A stretch of DNA of 41,824 nt from Microbacterium sp. (GTDB lineage: Bacteria > Actinomycetota > Actinomycetes > Actinomycetales > Microbacteriaceae). The notes beneath the pieces are model-generated. The model saw nothing but the letters and a program-made list of their open reading frames with translations, was not told the DNA's origin and ran no database searches. The position numbers and the translations under genes are program-made. The stretch lies in assembly GCF_031178525.1 (NCBI RefSeq), contig NZ_JAPSJA010000004.1, positions 1-41,824 on the forward strand. Direction: 5' to 3'. Shown one piece after another: positions 7,968-15,775 of this stretch (its first letter is position 1; each line of letters begins with the position of its first letter).

Positions 7968-9686
7968 TCAGCCTCCGATGGCCCTGAGCCAGGCGCGGCG
8001 CGCGTCGAGTGCCTCGCGCGCGTTCGCCGCGGCCTTCGCGTCGCCCTTGGCCTCGGCGTCTGCGAGCTCCTTCTCGAGCTTCTCGATCGCCTCCTCGAGC
8101 TGGCGCGTCGCGTCGTTCGCGCGCGCCTTGGTCTCGGGGTTGTTGCGCTTCCAGTCGACCTCTTCGCGCGCGCGCAGATCCTGCTCGATCTTTCGCAGCT
8201 GGTCATCCAGCGCACGCTCGGCGTCGCGCGGGAAGATCCGGCCGACCTCGTCCCAGCGGCGCTGGATGCCGGTCAGCAGCTGACGTGCGCGCTTCACATC
8301 GGCGATGTCGGGAACGGCCTTCGCCTCCTCGAGCAGCGCCTTGCGCGCCTCGATGCGCGGCGCCGACTCGGCCTGCTCGGCGGCGTCGCGCTCCGCACGC
8401 GCCGAGTAGAGGGCGTCGCCCGCGGCCTTGAAGCGCGCCCACAGAGCGTCGTCGACCTTGCGCCCGGCCCGACCGGCGGACTTCCACTCGTCCAGCAGGG
8501 CGCGGTAGGCGGGGATGCCGTCCTCACCCTTCGGGGCGAGGGCCTCGGCGCGCTCGAGGATCTTCGTCTTGCGATCGCGTGCGGCCTTGTGGGTCTCGTC
8601 GAGCTCGGCGAAGAACGCGCGACGATGACGCTCGACCGTCGAGCGCGCGTCGCGGAATCGCTTCCAGAGCGCCTGACCGGTCGACTTCGGCAGGCGCGGT
8701 GCCGACTGCTGGTGCTGCTGCCACTCCTCGAACGCCGCGTTGAGCTCGGTCGTCGCCTGCTTCCACTGGATCGACTTCGGGTCGCGGGCGGCGAGGGCCT
8801 CGACGCGCTCGACGATGGCGGTGCGCTGGGCGACGGCCTCGTCCACCGCGGCGCGATGCGCGGCGGCCTCCTCGGCGCTGGCCTCGGCGAGCGAGGCGGT
8901 CAGCGCGTCGAGCAGATCGGTGAGACCGGCCAGATCGCCGACGACGGCCGCGCCGTCGACCTCTTCGCGCAGCTTCTTCGCCTGACCGCGCAGGTCGGCG
9001 GCGGACGCTCCGCCGCGCAGCCGGCGCTGGGCCAGAGTGCGCACGCGCAGCGCGAGATCGTCGAACTTGCGCTCGTAGTAGGCGAGCGCCTCCTGGGGTG
9101 TGCCGTCGGGATACTCGCCGACGACGCGCCACTCGTCGCCCTCGCGCACCGAGACGACGCCGGCTTCATCCACCCGTCCCCACGTGGTCGCGGCCTGCGC
9201 GGCGGGCTCGCCCGGCTCGGGGGCCGCGGCATCCCCGCCCGCGGCGGGCTCCTCTGCAGAGGACCCCTCGGCAGCGGTGGCGTCGGCAGCGGCCGCGTCG
9301 GGGCTCTCCTTCGCAGCGGGCTCCTCGGCAGCGGGCTCCTCGGCAGCGGTCACGTCGGCGCTCTCCGCCGGCTCCGCGGCTTCTCCCGGCTCGGCGTCGC
9401 CGGCGGCCTCGACCGCCGACGGGGCCTCCTCGGCCGCGGGGTCGTCGGCCACCGGCTGCTCCGCGGCGGGCTGCTGCGTGACGGGCTCGTCGGCGGCGGG
9501 CCGGCTCGCGTCGGCGGTGGCGGCAGGCGCATCCTCGTCCGCGGGCGTCGCGGCGGTCTGGCTCTCGTCGGCCGGTGCCGTCTCGCGCACCGTCTCGGTG
9601 CGCTCCGGCGCGGTCTCGGCGACCTCGGCGGCATCGGCGCCGGCGGGGTTCGTCTCTTCAGCGGGGGTGTGATCGGGGCTCGTCAC
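7968..9686 (-). CDS. DUF349 repeat protein with long low-complexity N-terminus
   Basis: The product is 572 aa. The first ~200 residues are almost only Ala, Glu, Pro, Asp, Thr and Ser, with a repeating (A)EEPAAEEPAA pattern encoded by a 15-bp tandem repeat near 9311-9350. They are probably disordered. The rest is a chain of helical DUF349-type repeats with characteristic Trp-Lys-Ala motifs (LWKRFRDAR, EWKSAGRAG, LWARFKAAGDALY, RRWDEVGRIFPRD) and a charged C-terminal coiled coil. DUF349 has no established biochemical role that I can assign. The start is GTG 9686 because AAGGAG lies 6 bases upstream and conserved content begins after it. The frame stays open much further upstream, but that is antisense to rarA and is spurious. 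Confidence 0.88.
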   Translation of the reverse strand: MTSPDHTPAEETNPAGADAAEVAETAPERTETVRETAPADESQTAATPADEDAPAATADASRPAADEPVTQQPAAEQPVADDPAAEEAPSAVEAAGDAEPGEAAEPAESADVTAAEEPAAEEPAAKESPDAAAADATAAEGSSAEEPAAGGDAAAPEPGEPAAQAATTWGRVDEAGVVSVREGDEWRVVGEYPDGTPQEALAYYERKFDDLALRVRTLAQRRLRGGASAADLRGQAKKLREEVDGAAVVGDLAGLTDLLDALTASLAEASAEEAAAHRAAVDEAVAQRTAIVERVEALAARDPKSIQWKQATTELNAAFEEWQQHQQSAPRLPKSTGQALWKRFRDARSTVERHRRAFFAELDETHKAARDRKTKILERAEALAPKGEDGIPAYRALLDEWKSAGRAGRKVDDALWARFKAAGDALYSARAERDAAEQAESAPRIEARKALLEEAKAVPDIADVKRARQLLTGIQRRWDEVGRIFPRDAERALDDQLRKIEQDLRAREEVDWKRNNPETKARANDATRQLEEAIEKLEKELADAEAKGDAKAAANAREALDARRAWLRAIGG

Positions 9687-9732
9687 GGGGGGCTCCTTGC
9701 GCGGTGACCGCGGGAGGGGACAGGACGGCCCC

Positions 9733-9738
9733 AGCCTA
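9733..9738 (-). promoter_or_regulatory. -10 element (TAGGCT) for the DUF349 gene
   Basis: On the minus strand TAGGCT lies 46 bases before the GTG at 9686, in the 79-base gap after the upstream gene. It is the same hexamer found before ruvA, rpsD and the small membrane protein gene at 9766. Confidence 0.45.
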
Positions 9739-9765
9739 GTACGCCGCCGCGTGGGCGACCCGGCG

Positions 9766-10098
9766 TCAGCCCGCGGGCGTCTCCGTCGGCGCGGGCGAGC
9801 CCGTCGGCACAGGCGTGCCGGTGACATCCGGTGCCGGTGCGGGCGACTCCGAGATCGCGGGCGTCTCGCTCGGGACGGGCGCCTCCGCCGCCCCGGGGCC
9901 GACCGAGTAGAACAGCGCCTGACCGCCGACCGCCGCGGCGACGACGAGCCCCGCAACGCTGGTGGCGACGATGTTGTCGCGGCGTCGCCGGCGCGCCTGC
10001 GCCTGATGGTGCTGCACGCGCGCCTCGTACAGTCGCGCGCGCTCGCGGGCCTCGCGCGCGGCGCGGTCCCGGGCGGACGACCTGCCCACTGCGGCCAT
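9766..10098 (-). CDS. Small membrane protein with Pro/Thr/Ser-rich tail (unknown)
   Basis: I do not recognise a family. The 110-aa product has a basic, Ala/Arg/Glu-rich cytoplasmic helix (residues 1-41), ending in a strong positive cluster RRRRRDN. One transmembrane helix follows (about 44-62, [19 protein letters not shown]), then an outside Pro/Ser/Thr-rich tail that would be flexible and could span the wall. It begins with ATG 10098, with GAGAGGA upstream. It precedes the DUF349 gene in the same direction (79-base gap) and diverges from rarA. In related genomes a peptidyl-prolyl isomerase gene can occupy this neighbourhood, but no such domain is visible here. Confidence 0.75.
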   Translation of the reverse strand: MAAVGRSSARDRAAREARERARLYEARVQHHQAQARRRRRDNIVATSVAGLVVAAAVGGQALFYSVGPGAAEAPVPSETPAISESPAPAPDVTGTPVPTGSPAPTETPAG

Positions 10099-10182
10099 GG
10101 CTGCGAATCCTCTCGGCGGTGGTCGAAATCGGTCGCTCCGCTCGAGGGGCGCCTCCGCGGCGCCTCCTGCGAAGCGCGATAG

Positions 10183-10188
10183 AGCCTA
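10183..10188 (-). promoter_or_regulatory. -10 element (TAGGCT) for the 9766-10098 gene
   Basis: TAGGCT on the minus strand lies in the 155-base divergent region shared with rarA, 84 bases before the ATG at 10098. It is the same hexamer as at three other starts in the window. The -35 is not clear. Confidence 0.4.
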
Positions 10189-10241
10189 CGCAGGCTCGTG
10201 CTCGTCGTCGAAATCGACACGGTCGTGTCCGAGGTCCCGCA

Positions 10242-10247
10242 TACGCT
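10242..10247 (+). promoter_or_regulatory. -10 element of rarA (leaderless start)
   Basis: TACGCT fits TANNNT and ends exactly 6 bases before the ATG at 10254, the same geometry as at ruvA. TCGACA at 10214-10219 is a -35-like match, but its 22-base spacer is too long for comfort. GGAGG touches the ATG too closely to act as a normal ribosome-binding site, which supports a leaderless start. Confidence 0.5.
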
Positions 10248-10253
10248 GGAGGG

Positions 10254-11591
10254 ATGAACTCGGGCTCCCTGATGGGCGGCGGCCGCGGCTCTACGCCGCT
10301 CGCCGTGCGCATGCGCCCGACGTCTCTGCAGGAGGTCGCGGGGCAGGCGCACCTGTTGCGCCCCGGCTCGCCGATCGTGGCGCTGGCGGATCCCGAGGCG
10401 CAGGCACCCGGCACCGTGTCGGTCATCCTGTGGGGCCCGCCCGGCACGGGCAAGACGACGCTGGCCCAGGCGATCGCGCGATCGTCGGGTCGCCGCTTCG
10501 TCGAGCTGTCCGCCATCACGGCGGGTGTGAAGGACGTCCGCGAGGTGATGCAGGAGGCGCTGAACCAGCGCGACCTGTACGGCCAGTCGACGATCCTGTT
10601 CCTCGACGAGATCCACCGCTTCACGAAGGCCCAGCAGGACGCGCTGCTGCCCGGCGTCGAGAACGGCTGGGTCATTCTGATCGCGGCGACCACCGAGAAC
10701 CCGAGCTTCTCGGTCATCTCGCCGCTCCTCTCGCGCTCCCTGCTGCTCACGCTGCAGCCGCTGACAGATGAGGACCTCGGGCTTCTGGTCGACAGGGCCG
10801 TGACGGATCCGCGCGGCCTCGCGGGCGAGATCCGCCTCGACCCGGAGGCGCGCGCGGCGCTCATCCGCCTCGCCTCCGGCGACGCTCGTCGGGCGCTCAC
10901 GGCACTCGAGGCGAGCGCGGGGGTCGCGGTGTCCGAGTCGCCCGAGGACGCGGATGAGCCGACGGTCACCGCCGCCCACGTCGCGCAGGCCGTGGACCGC
11001 GCCCTCCTGCGCTACGACCGCCAGGGCGACGAGCACTACGACGTCATCAGTGCGTTCATCAAATCGATCAGGGGCTCCGATGTCGACGCGGCGATGCACT
11101 ATCTCGCGCGCATGATCGAGGCGGGGGAGGACCCGCGGTTCATCGCCCGGCGCCTCGTGATCTCGGCATCCGAGGACATCGGACTCGCCGACCCGCAGGC
11201 GCTGCAGATCGCGGTCGCCGCGGCGGACGCCGTGGCGTTCATCGGCATGCCGGAGGGGCGCATCCCGCTGGCCGAGGCGACGGCGTACCTCGCGACCGCA
11301 GCGAAATCCAACGCCGCCTACAACGCGATCAACGCCGCCATCGCCGACATCAAGGCCGGCCGGATGGGCCCCGTCCCGAAGCACCTGCGCGACGCGCACT
11401 ATGCGGGTGCGAAGCGGCTCGGGCACGGCAAGGGCTACGTCTACCCGCATGACAACGATCTCGGCGTCGTGCCGCAGCAGTACCTGCCCGACGAGCTGCG
11501 AGGGCGGCGCTACTACGAACCGAAGCCGCACGGCGCCGAGCGCGAGGTGGGCGCGCGGCTCGAGCGCCTGCGCCGCATCCTGGGCGACTGA
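10254..11591 (+). CDS. rarA: Replication-associated recombination protein A (RarA/MgsA)
   Basis: RarA is an AAA+ ATPase related to clamp loaders that acts at stalled replication forks. The 445-aa protein has the conserved N-terminal [17 protein letters not shown], Walker [11 protein letters not shown] (about residues 60-69), Walker [10 protein letters not shown], sensor I ATTENPSF, and the C-terminal tetramerisation region with [11 protein letters not shown] and YVYPHD. Length and motifs match the family. ATG 10254 is favoured over the one at 10272 by the -10 element placed 6 bases upstream. The long open frame before it is not conserved. Confidence 0.95.
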   Translation: MNSGSLMGGGRGSTPLAVRMRPTSLQEVAGQAHLLRPGSPIVALADPEAQAPGTVSVILWGPPGTGKTTLAQAIARSSGRRFVELSAITAGVKDVREVMQEALNQRDLYGQSTILFLDEIHRFTKAQQDALLPGVENGWVILIAATTENPSFSVISPLLSRSLLLTLQPLTDEDLGLLVDRAVTDPRGLAGEIRLDPEARAALIRLASGDARRALTALEASAGVAVSESPEDADEPTVTAAHVAQAVDRALLRYDRQGDEHYDVISAFIKSIRGSDVDAAMHYLARMIEAGEDPRFIARRLVISASEDIGLADPQALQIAVAAADAVAFIGMPEGRIPLAEATAYLATAAKSNAAYNAINAAIADIKAGRMGPVPKHLRDAHYAGAKRLGHGKGYVYPHDNDLGVVPQQYLPDELRGRRYYEPKPHGAEREVGARLERLRRILGD

Positions 11592-11595
11592 CGCC

Positions 11596-11619
11596 GGCCG
11601 CGCTCGGCCAGGCGCGGCC
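11596..11619 (+). terminator. Possible rarA terminator hairpin
   Basis: GGCCGCGC and GCGCGGCC form a perfect 8-bp stem around an 8-base loop, 4 bases after the rarA stop. No T-tract follows. Confidence 0.4.
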
Positions 11620-11631
11620 TGCTGCTGGCGC

Positions 11632-11708
11632 CAAACCACATCGCCTGAACGAGACCACACTGTCTGACGCGCCCGAAGCCTGTGGTCTCGTTCACACCAT
11701 GTGGTTTG
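11632..11708. repeat. Large two-arm imperfect palindrome in the rarA / efflux-operon gap
   Basis: Outer arms CAAACCACAT (11632-11641) and ATGTGGTTTG (11699-11708) are perfect complements. Inner arms GAACGAGACCACA (11647-11659) and TGTGGTCTCGTTC (11681-11693) are a perfect 13 bp. Between the arms lie symmetric unpaired 5-base segments, and the loop is 21 bases. ACCACA occurs once in each left arm and in complement in each right arm. The A+T content is higher than its surroundings. It may be a terminator, a REP-like repeat or a protein-binding site; nothing in the window decides. Confidence 0.75.
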
Positions 11709-11785
11709 CTGCACGGACGGGGCGGGCGCACGCAGGCAGCGACCCCGAGCGGGTCAGGGGGATCCCCGGTTTCCGGCGCGAATCC

Positions 11786-11815
11786 TTGACGCGGCGCTTC
11801 GGGGACCGCGAGGGT
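11786..11815 (+). promoter_or_regulatory. Weak promoter candidate for the efflux operon
   Basis: TTGACG (11786-11791) is a good -35. The hexamer about 18 bases downstream is GAGGGT (11810-11815), matching TANNNT only at A and T. It lies 62 bases before the adaptor gene start, after the palindrome. This would be the only promoter for the three-gene operon. Confidence 0.3.
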
Positions 11816-11876
11816 GAGCAGACATTCCCCTGATCCCACCCACCCCAGCCCCAGCTCCCCGAACGAGGTCTCCCGC

Positions 11877-12851
11877 ATGGCCGTCTTCCGACGCGTGATC
11901 CTGCCTGTCTTCTGGCTCATCATCGGCGCGATCGTCGCCGTGGCGCTCGCCAAGCTCGCGTTCTTCCCCGACCGCGCCGAAGCTCCCGCGGTGGGCGCCG
12001 GCGCGGAGCCGACGGGAGCGCTCGCCGAGCCGCAGCTGCCGGTCGAGCGCGGCACGATCGTGAACGACCTCGAGCTTCCCGCGACGATCGCGAACGACCC
12101 CGCCGTGGCGGTGCAGGCGCACAAGGCCGGGACGGTGGTGGATGTCTTCTTCCGCAAGGGACAGCAGGTGAAGGCCGGCGCGATCGTCGCCAGCGTCCGC
12201 GAGCAGGTGCCGCAGGAGGACGGATCGACCACCGACCTGTGGAGCGAGATCATCGCGCCCGGCACGGGAACCCTGTCCGACCTCACCCTCGCGAGCGGTC
12301 AGGCCGTGGCGCCGGGAGACACGGTCGGGGCGATCGCGCCGGCGACCTTCCAGATCCAGGGCTCGATCCCGCCGGCGGATCGCTACCGCCTCACGACGGA
12401 GCCGAAGGAGGCGACCATCGAGATCACGGGCGGGCCCGCGCCGTTCACCTGCAAGGGTCTCGTGCTGGAGACGCCGCTCGCGGGGCTCGAGAGCGAGAGC
12501 GGCGAGGCCGCCGCGCCCGCGACGACCACGGTGCGCTGTCCCGTGCCCGACGACGTGCGGGTGTTCCCCGGACTGAGCGCCACGATCACCATCCCGGGCG
12601 GCGTGGCCGAGGACGTGCTCGTCGTGCCGATGACGGCGGTCCTCGGCACGGCGGAGTCCGGTGTCGTGTTCGTGCCCGGCCCCGACGGACTGCCGGAGGA
12701 GCGCGACGTCGTCCTCGGCCTGAACGACGGTTCGGTCGTCGAGGTGCGCGAGGGGCTTGAGGAGGGCGAGGCGATCTTCGAGTTCGTGCCCGTCTCCGAG
12801 CAGCCCGGCGAGGACGCCGACGCTCAGACGACCGCCGGGGCGGAGGGGTGA
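11877..12851 (+). CDS. HlyD/MacA-like efflux adaptor (membrane-anchored)
   Basis: The 324-aa product looks like the membrane-fusion or adaptor subunit of a MacAB-type ABC exporter. An N-terminal signal-anchor helix (about residues 8-27, ILPVFWLIIGAIVAVALAK) leads to an extracytoplasmic body. The split biotinyl-lipoyl-like segment includes AHKAGTVVDVFFRKGQQVKAGAIVA and, after a short break, GTGTLSDLTLASGQAVAPGDTV. A beta-barrel follows, then a membrane-proximal part with VLVVPMTAVLGTAESGVVFV. The barrel-sandwich halves lie close together, with no long coiled-coil hairpin, as in Gram-positive adaptors that need no outer-membrane channel. ATG 11877 has GAGG upstream. The stop overlaps the ATPase start (GTGA). 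Confidence 0.82.
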   Translation: MAVFRRVILPVFWLIIGAIVAVALAKLAFFPDRAEAPAVGAGAEPTGALAEPQLPVERGTIVNDLELPATIANDPAVAVQAHKAGTVVDVFFRKGQQVKAGAIVASVREQVPQEDGSTTDLWSEIIAPGTGTLSDLTLASGQAVAPGDTVGAIAPATFQIQGSIPPADRYRLTTEPKEATIEITGGPAPFTCKGLVLETPLAGLESESGEAAAPATTTVRCPVPDDVRVFPGLSATITIPGGVAEDVLVVPMTAVLGTAESGVVFVPGPDGLPEERDVVLGLNDGSVVEVREGLEEGEAIFEFVPVSEQPGEDADAQTTAGAEG

Positions 12852-13582
12852 GCGCGCCGATCCTGCGGGCTCGCGGCATCACCCGCACGGTCGAGCTGCC
12901 CGACGCGGCGCCCCTGCACATCCTGCGCGGTGTGGATCTCGACGTCGCGGTCGGCGACCATCTGAGCGTCATGGGCCGGTCAGGATCCGGGAAGTCGACG
13001 CTGCTGAACATCCTCGGCCTGCTCGACGCCCCCACGGACGGCGAGCTCGAGTTCGACGGCGTGCCGCTGCAGCGCATGAGCGCCGGGAGGCGGGATCGCA
13101 CGCGCGGCAGGAACGTGGGGTTCGTGTTCCAGCAGTTCAACCTGCTGCCCGGACGCACCGCGCTCGAGAACGTCGAGATGCCGCTGCTGTACGACAGCGG
13201 ACGCGCGTTCTGGCGACGGCGTGCGATCGCGACGGACATGCTCGAGCGCGTGGGGCTCGGCGACAGGCTCGAGCAGATGCCCGAGCGGCTGTCGGGCGGC
13301 GAGCAGCAGCGCGTCGCGATCGCCCGCGCGCTCGTGCGCTCACCGCGGCTGATCCTCGCGGACGAGCCGACCGGCGCGCTCGACGTCGAGACCGGGGCCG
13401 TGATCATGGATCTCCTCGACGACATCGCCACGCAGGCGGGCGCCGCGCTCATCACGATCACCCACGACCCGCACGTCGCGGTGCGCGCACGGCGCGCCTA
13501 CCGGCTCGCGGAAGGCGTCCTGCACGAGACCGTCCCTGTGCTCGAGGCGGACGCGATCGCGCGCACGGGAGGAGTGGCATGA
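12848..13582 (+). CDS. ABC transporter ATPase, MacB/LolD type
   Basis: The 244-aa ATPase would power a MacB-type mechanotransmission exporter. It has Walker A GRSGSGKST, Q-loop FVFQQFNLLP, signature LSGGEQQRVAIARAL, Walker B LILADEPTGALD and H-loop ITHD, all intact. The Ala-Leu-Asp after the Walker B glutamate and the LLPGRTALENVEMPL stretch are typical of the LolD/MacB/FtsE group. It begins with GTG 12848 overlapping the adaptor stop, with GGAGG immediately upstream. The stop overlaps the permease start (ATGA). The substrate is not evident. Confidence 0.92.
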   Translation: MSAPILRARGITRTVELPDAAPLHILRGVDLDVAVGDHLSVMGRSGSGKSTLLNILGLLDAPTDGELEFDGVPLQRMSAGRRDRTRGRNVGFVFQQFNLLPGRTALENVEMPLLYDSGRAFWRRRAIATDMLERVGLGDRLEQMPERLSGGEQQRVAIARALVRSPRLILADEPTGALDVETGAVIMDLLDDIATQAGAALITITHDPHVAVRARRAYRLAEGVLHETVPVLEADAIARTGGVA

Positions 13583-14841
13583 GGCCGCTCACCGCGATCA
13601 CCGGCGCGCTCACGGAGGCGTGGCAGGAGCTGCGTGTGCACCGGCTGCGCGTGCTGCTCAGCCTGATCGTCGTCGCGGTCTCCGTCGCCGCGTTCACGGG
13701 CGTCGTGGCCCTCGGGCAGATGATGGCGCAGGGCTTCCAGGAGCAGATGGAGCGCTCCGGCGGCAGGCCCGCCCTCGTCGGATTCTCGGCCTTCGAGGCC
13801 TCGAGCGACCCGGACGCGGTCCCGGAGCCGCCGGACGCGGACGTCGTGGACGCGGCGTTCTTCGCGACGACGGAGCGCTTCGGCGTCGACTGGGCCGCGC
13901 GTGTCGCGCAGGTCGACGCGGTCGTGCCGAGCGGGCCCTGGGTGAGCATGCAGGCGGTCGACCCGGACTACGGCGTCATGCGGCGCGTCCCCGTGCTCGA
14001 GGGGCGATGGTTCACGGATGCCGACGGCGACCGGCTCGTGCCCGCGGTCGTGATCAGCGAGAACTGGTGGAAGGCGCTGGGCGCTCCCGCGATGCAGGCT
14101 CATCCCACCGTGACGCTCACCCTCAGCTCCTGGAACGTCGACGGCACGCCGTCGGCGCGGGTGAACGCCGAGGCGGTCGTCGTCGGGGTGACCACGTCGA
14201 CGGCGGGGCCGGACGGATACAGCGGCTACATCGTCTACGAGGACGCTGCAGGGATCGTCGGGCCGACGCTGAGCGCGAATACGTCGCGAGAGGCGTGGAT
14301 CCCCGTCGAGGGCGCGGACGAGCTCATGGAGGCGATGAAGGTCTCGATGGCGGCGAGTCTTCCGCGCGGCATGGAGGCCGACGCGTACCGCAGCGACTTC
14401 CTGTTCCAGCAGGAGCAGGGCGGCTACGACCCGTTCGGTCCGATGTTCCTGATCCTCGGCGCGATCGCGGCGCTCATCCTGGCGCTCGGTGGGCTCAGCC
14501 TGCTCAACATCACGCTCGTCACGGTGCGGCACCGCATCCGGGAGATCGGCGTGCGACGCGGCTTCGGGGCGACCGGCACGCGGGTGTTCTTCTCCGTCAT
14601 GCTCGAGAGCGTCGTCGCGACCGTCATCGCGGGCGGCGTCGGCATCGTGATCGCGATCCTCGTCCTGCGTATGCCGCTGCTGACGGACAACCTGTTCGCC
14701 GGTCTGCAGGAGCCGCCGGCGTTCCCCATGTCCGCGGCCGTGACCGGCCTGCTGGTCTCTGCGGTCGTCGGCGCCCTCGCGGGGCTGCTGCCCGCGCTCG
14801 TCGCCGTGCGGGTGCGCCCGATCGACGCCATCCGCTACTGA
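13579..14841 (+). CDS. MacB/FtsX-family ABC permease
   Basis: The 420-aa permease has the MacB topology. TM1 is at about 25-47, a large extracytoplasmic domain spans about 50-280, and three C-terminal helices lie near 288-310, 340-365 and 385-410. After TM2 comes VRHRIREIGVRRGFGATGTRVF, the coupling-helix motif of the FtsX domain, and the protein ends in RVRPIDAIRY as many MacB permeases do. It is translationally coupled to the ATPase (ATGA overlap). With the adaptor it forms a complete three-component exporter. Likely cargoes in this family are peptides, antibiotics or lipids, but nothing specific can be said here. Confidence 0.9.
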   Translation: MRPLTAITGALTEAWQELRVHRLRVLLSLIVVAVSVAAFTGVVALGQMMAQGFQEQMERSGGRPALVGFSAFEASSDPDAVPEPPDADVVDAAFFATTERFGVDWAARVAQVDAVVPSGPWVSMQAVDPDYGVMRRVPVLEGRWFTDADGDRLVPAVVISENWWKALGAPAMQAHPTVTLTLSSWNVDGTPSARVNAEAVVVGVTTSTAGPDGYSGYIVYEDAAGIVGPTLSANTSREAWIPVEGADELMEAMKVSMAASLPRGMEADAYRSDFLFQQEQGGYDPFGPMFLILGAIAALILALGGLSLLNITLVTVRHRIREIGVRRGFGATGTRVFFSVMLESVVATVIAGGVGIVIAILVLRMPLLTDNLFAGLQEPPAFPMSAAVTGLLVSAVVGALAGLLPALVAVRVRPIDAIRY

Positions 14842-14864
14842 CGCAGCCCGCAGGGGTCGTCTGA

Positions 14865-14870
14865 TAGGCT
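14865..14870 (+). promoter_or_regulatory. -10 element (TAGGCT) for rpsD
   Basis: TAGGCT lies 24 bases after the permease stop and gives a leader of about 125 bases before rpsD. CTGACG at 14838-14843 resembles a -35, but the spacer of 21 is long. Confidence 0.5.
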
Positions 14871-14876
14871 TGATCG

Positions 14877-15001
14877 GCTCGAAAATCCGGGCACATCCCC
14901 TTTCGCACGATCCCTCGGGTGGGTAGACGTACGCCCGAACCGGATGGAAGGGGACTGTACGTCCGAGCGTCGCGATAGCCGCGGCCTCGTGAAAGGAAAC
15001 C
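14877..15001 (+). promoter_or_regulatory. rpsD 5' leader, candidate structured regulatory RNA
   Basis: The ~125-base leader can form GACGTAC/GTACGTC (14926-14932 with 14957-14963, 7 bp). A competing hairpin is possible using TCGGG upstream and CCCGA at 14934-14938. TCCCCTTTC near 14896 can also pair with GAAGGGGA near 14948. S4 represses its own mRNA in other bacteria, so autoregulation through this leader is plausible but unproven. GAAAGGAAACC before the ATG at 15002 is the ribosome-binding site. Confidence 0.35.
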
Positions 15002-15631
15002 ATGGTTACCAAGTCCCAGGACCGCCGCAAGGTCCGCCTGTCGCGCGCCCTCGGCGTCGCGCTGACCCCGAAGGCCGCGCGCTACCTCGAGAAGCGCCCT
15101 TACGGCCCCGGTCAGCACGGCCGCACGAAGCGCAAGACCGACAGCGACTACGCCGTCCGTCTGCGTGAGAAGCAGCGTCTGCGCGAGCAGTACGGCATCC
15201 GTGAGAAGCAGCTGCGCATCGCCTTCAACGAGGCTCGCCGCACCGAGGGCCTGACGGGTGAGAACCTCGTCGAGCTGCTCGAGATGCGTCTCGACGCCCT
15301 CGTGCTGCGTTCGGGCTTTGCCCGCACGACCGCGCAGGCCCGTCAGTTCGTCGTGCACCGTCACATCACGGTCGACGGCAAGATCGTCGACCGCCCGTCG
15401 TTCCGCGTGAAGCCGGGCCAGACGATTGAGGTCAAGGCGAAGAGCGAGGGCCTCGAGCCCTTCCAGGTCGCGGCTCTCGGCGGTCACGCCGAGGTGCTGC
15501 CCGCCGTGCCCGGCTACCTCGAGGTCGAGCTCGACAAGCTCCAGGCGAAGCTCGTGCGTCGTCCCAAGCGCGCCGAGGTGCCCGTCACGTGTGACGTGCA
15601 GCTCGTCGTCGAGTACTACGCCGCGCGCTGA
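15002..15631 (+). CDS. rpsD: 30S ribosomal protein S4
   Basis: S4 nucleates assembly of the 30S body and helps maintain decoding fidelity. The 209-aa product matches family length. The N-terminal arm carries RPYGPGQHGR and KRKTDSDYAVRLREKQRLREQYG split across helices. The S4 RNA-binding domain has LEMRLDALVLRSGFA, TTAQARQFVVHRHITVDG and a C-terminal VQLVVEYYAAR. It lacks the N-terminal cysteine cluster, i.e. it is a zinc-free form. The start has a clear AAAGGA site. It is set apart by its own promoter and a downstream hairpin. Confidence 0.98.
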   Translation: MVTKSQDRRKVRLSRALGVALTPKAARYLEKRPYGPGQHGRTKRKTDSDYAVRLREKQRLREQYGIREKQLRIAFNEARRTEGLTGENLVELLEMRLDALVLRSGFARTTAQARQFVVHRHITVDGKIVDRPSFRVKPGQTIEVKAKSEGLEPFQVAALGGHAEVLPAVPGYLEVELDKLQAKLVRRPKRAEVPVTCDVQLVVEYYAAR

Positions 15632-15646
15632 GCGATCCCGCGCTGC

Positions 15647-15678
15647 GAGGGCGTCGAGGCTTCGGCCTCGGCGCCCTC
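15647..15678 (+). terminator. rpsD terminator hairpin
   Basis: GAGGGCGTCGAGGC and GCCTCGGCGCCCTC form a 14-bp stem with one G-U wobble around a stable TTCG tetraloop, 16 bases after the rpsD stop. The usual T-tract is poor (CGTCGTTCC), as often in high-G+C actinobacteria. Confidence 0.7.
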
Positions 15679-15725
15679 CGTCGTTCCGCGCCCGGCGGCT
15701 TCGGCTGCCGCGCCCAGCGTCGGTC

Positions 15726-15731
15726 TACGAT
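15726..15731 (+). promoter_or_regulatory. -10 element for the 65-aa membrane protein
   Basis: TACGAT fits TANNNT and lies 45 bases before the ATG at 15776, downstream of the rpsD terminator. It could also serve alaS. Confidence 0.45.
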
Positions 15732-15775
15732 GGAACGGATGCCGCCACGCGCGGTCCGATCGGAGGATGGGTGAC

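Noticed and set aside
9687-11714. Upstream extension of the DUF349 frame towards 11714
   Set aside because: It runs antisense to rarA and through the 9766-10098 gene; AAGGAG before GTG 9686 marks the real start.
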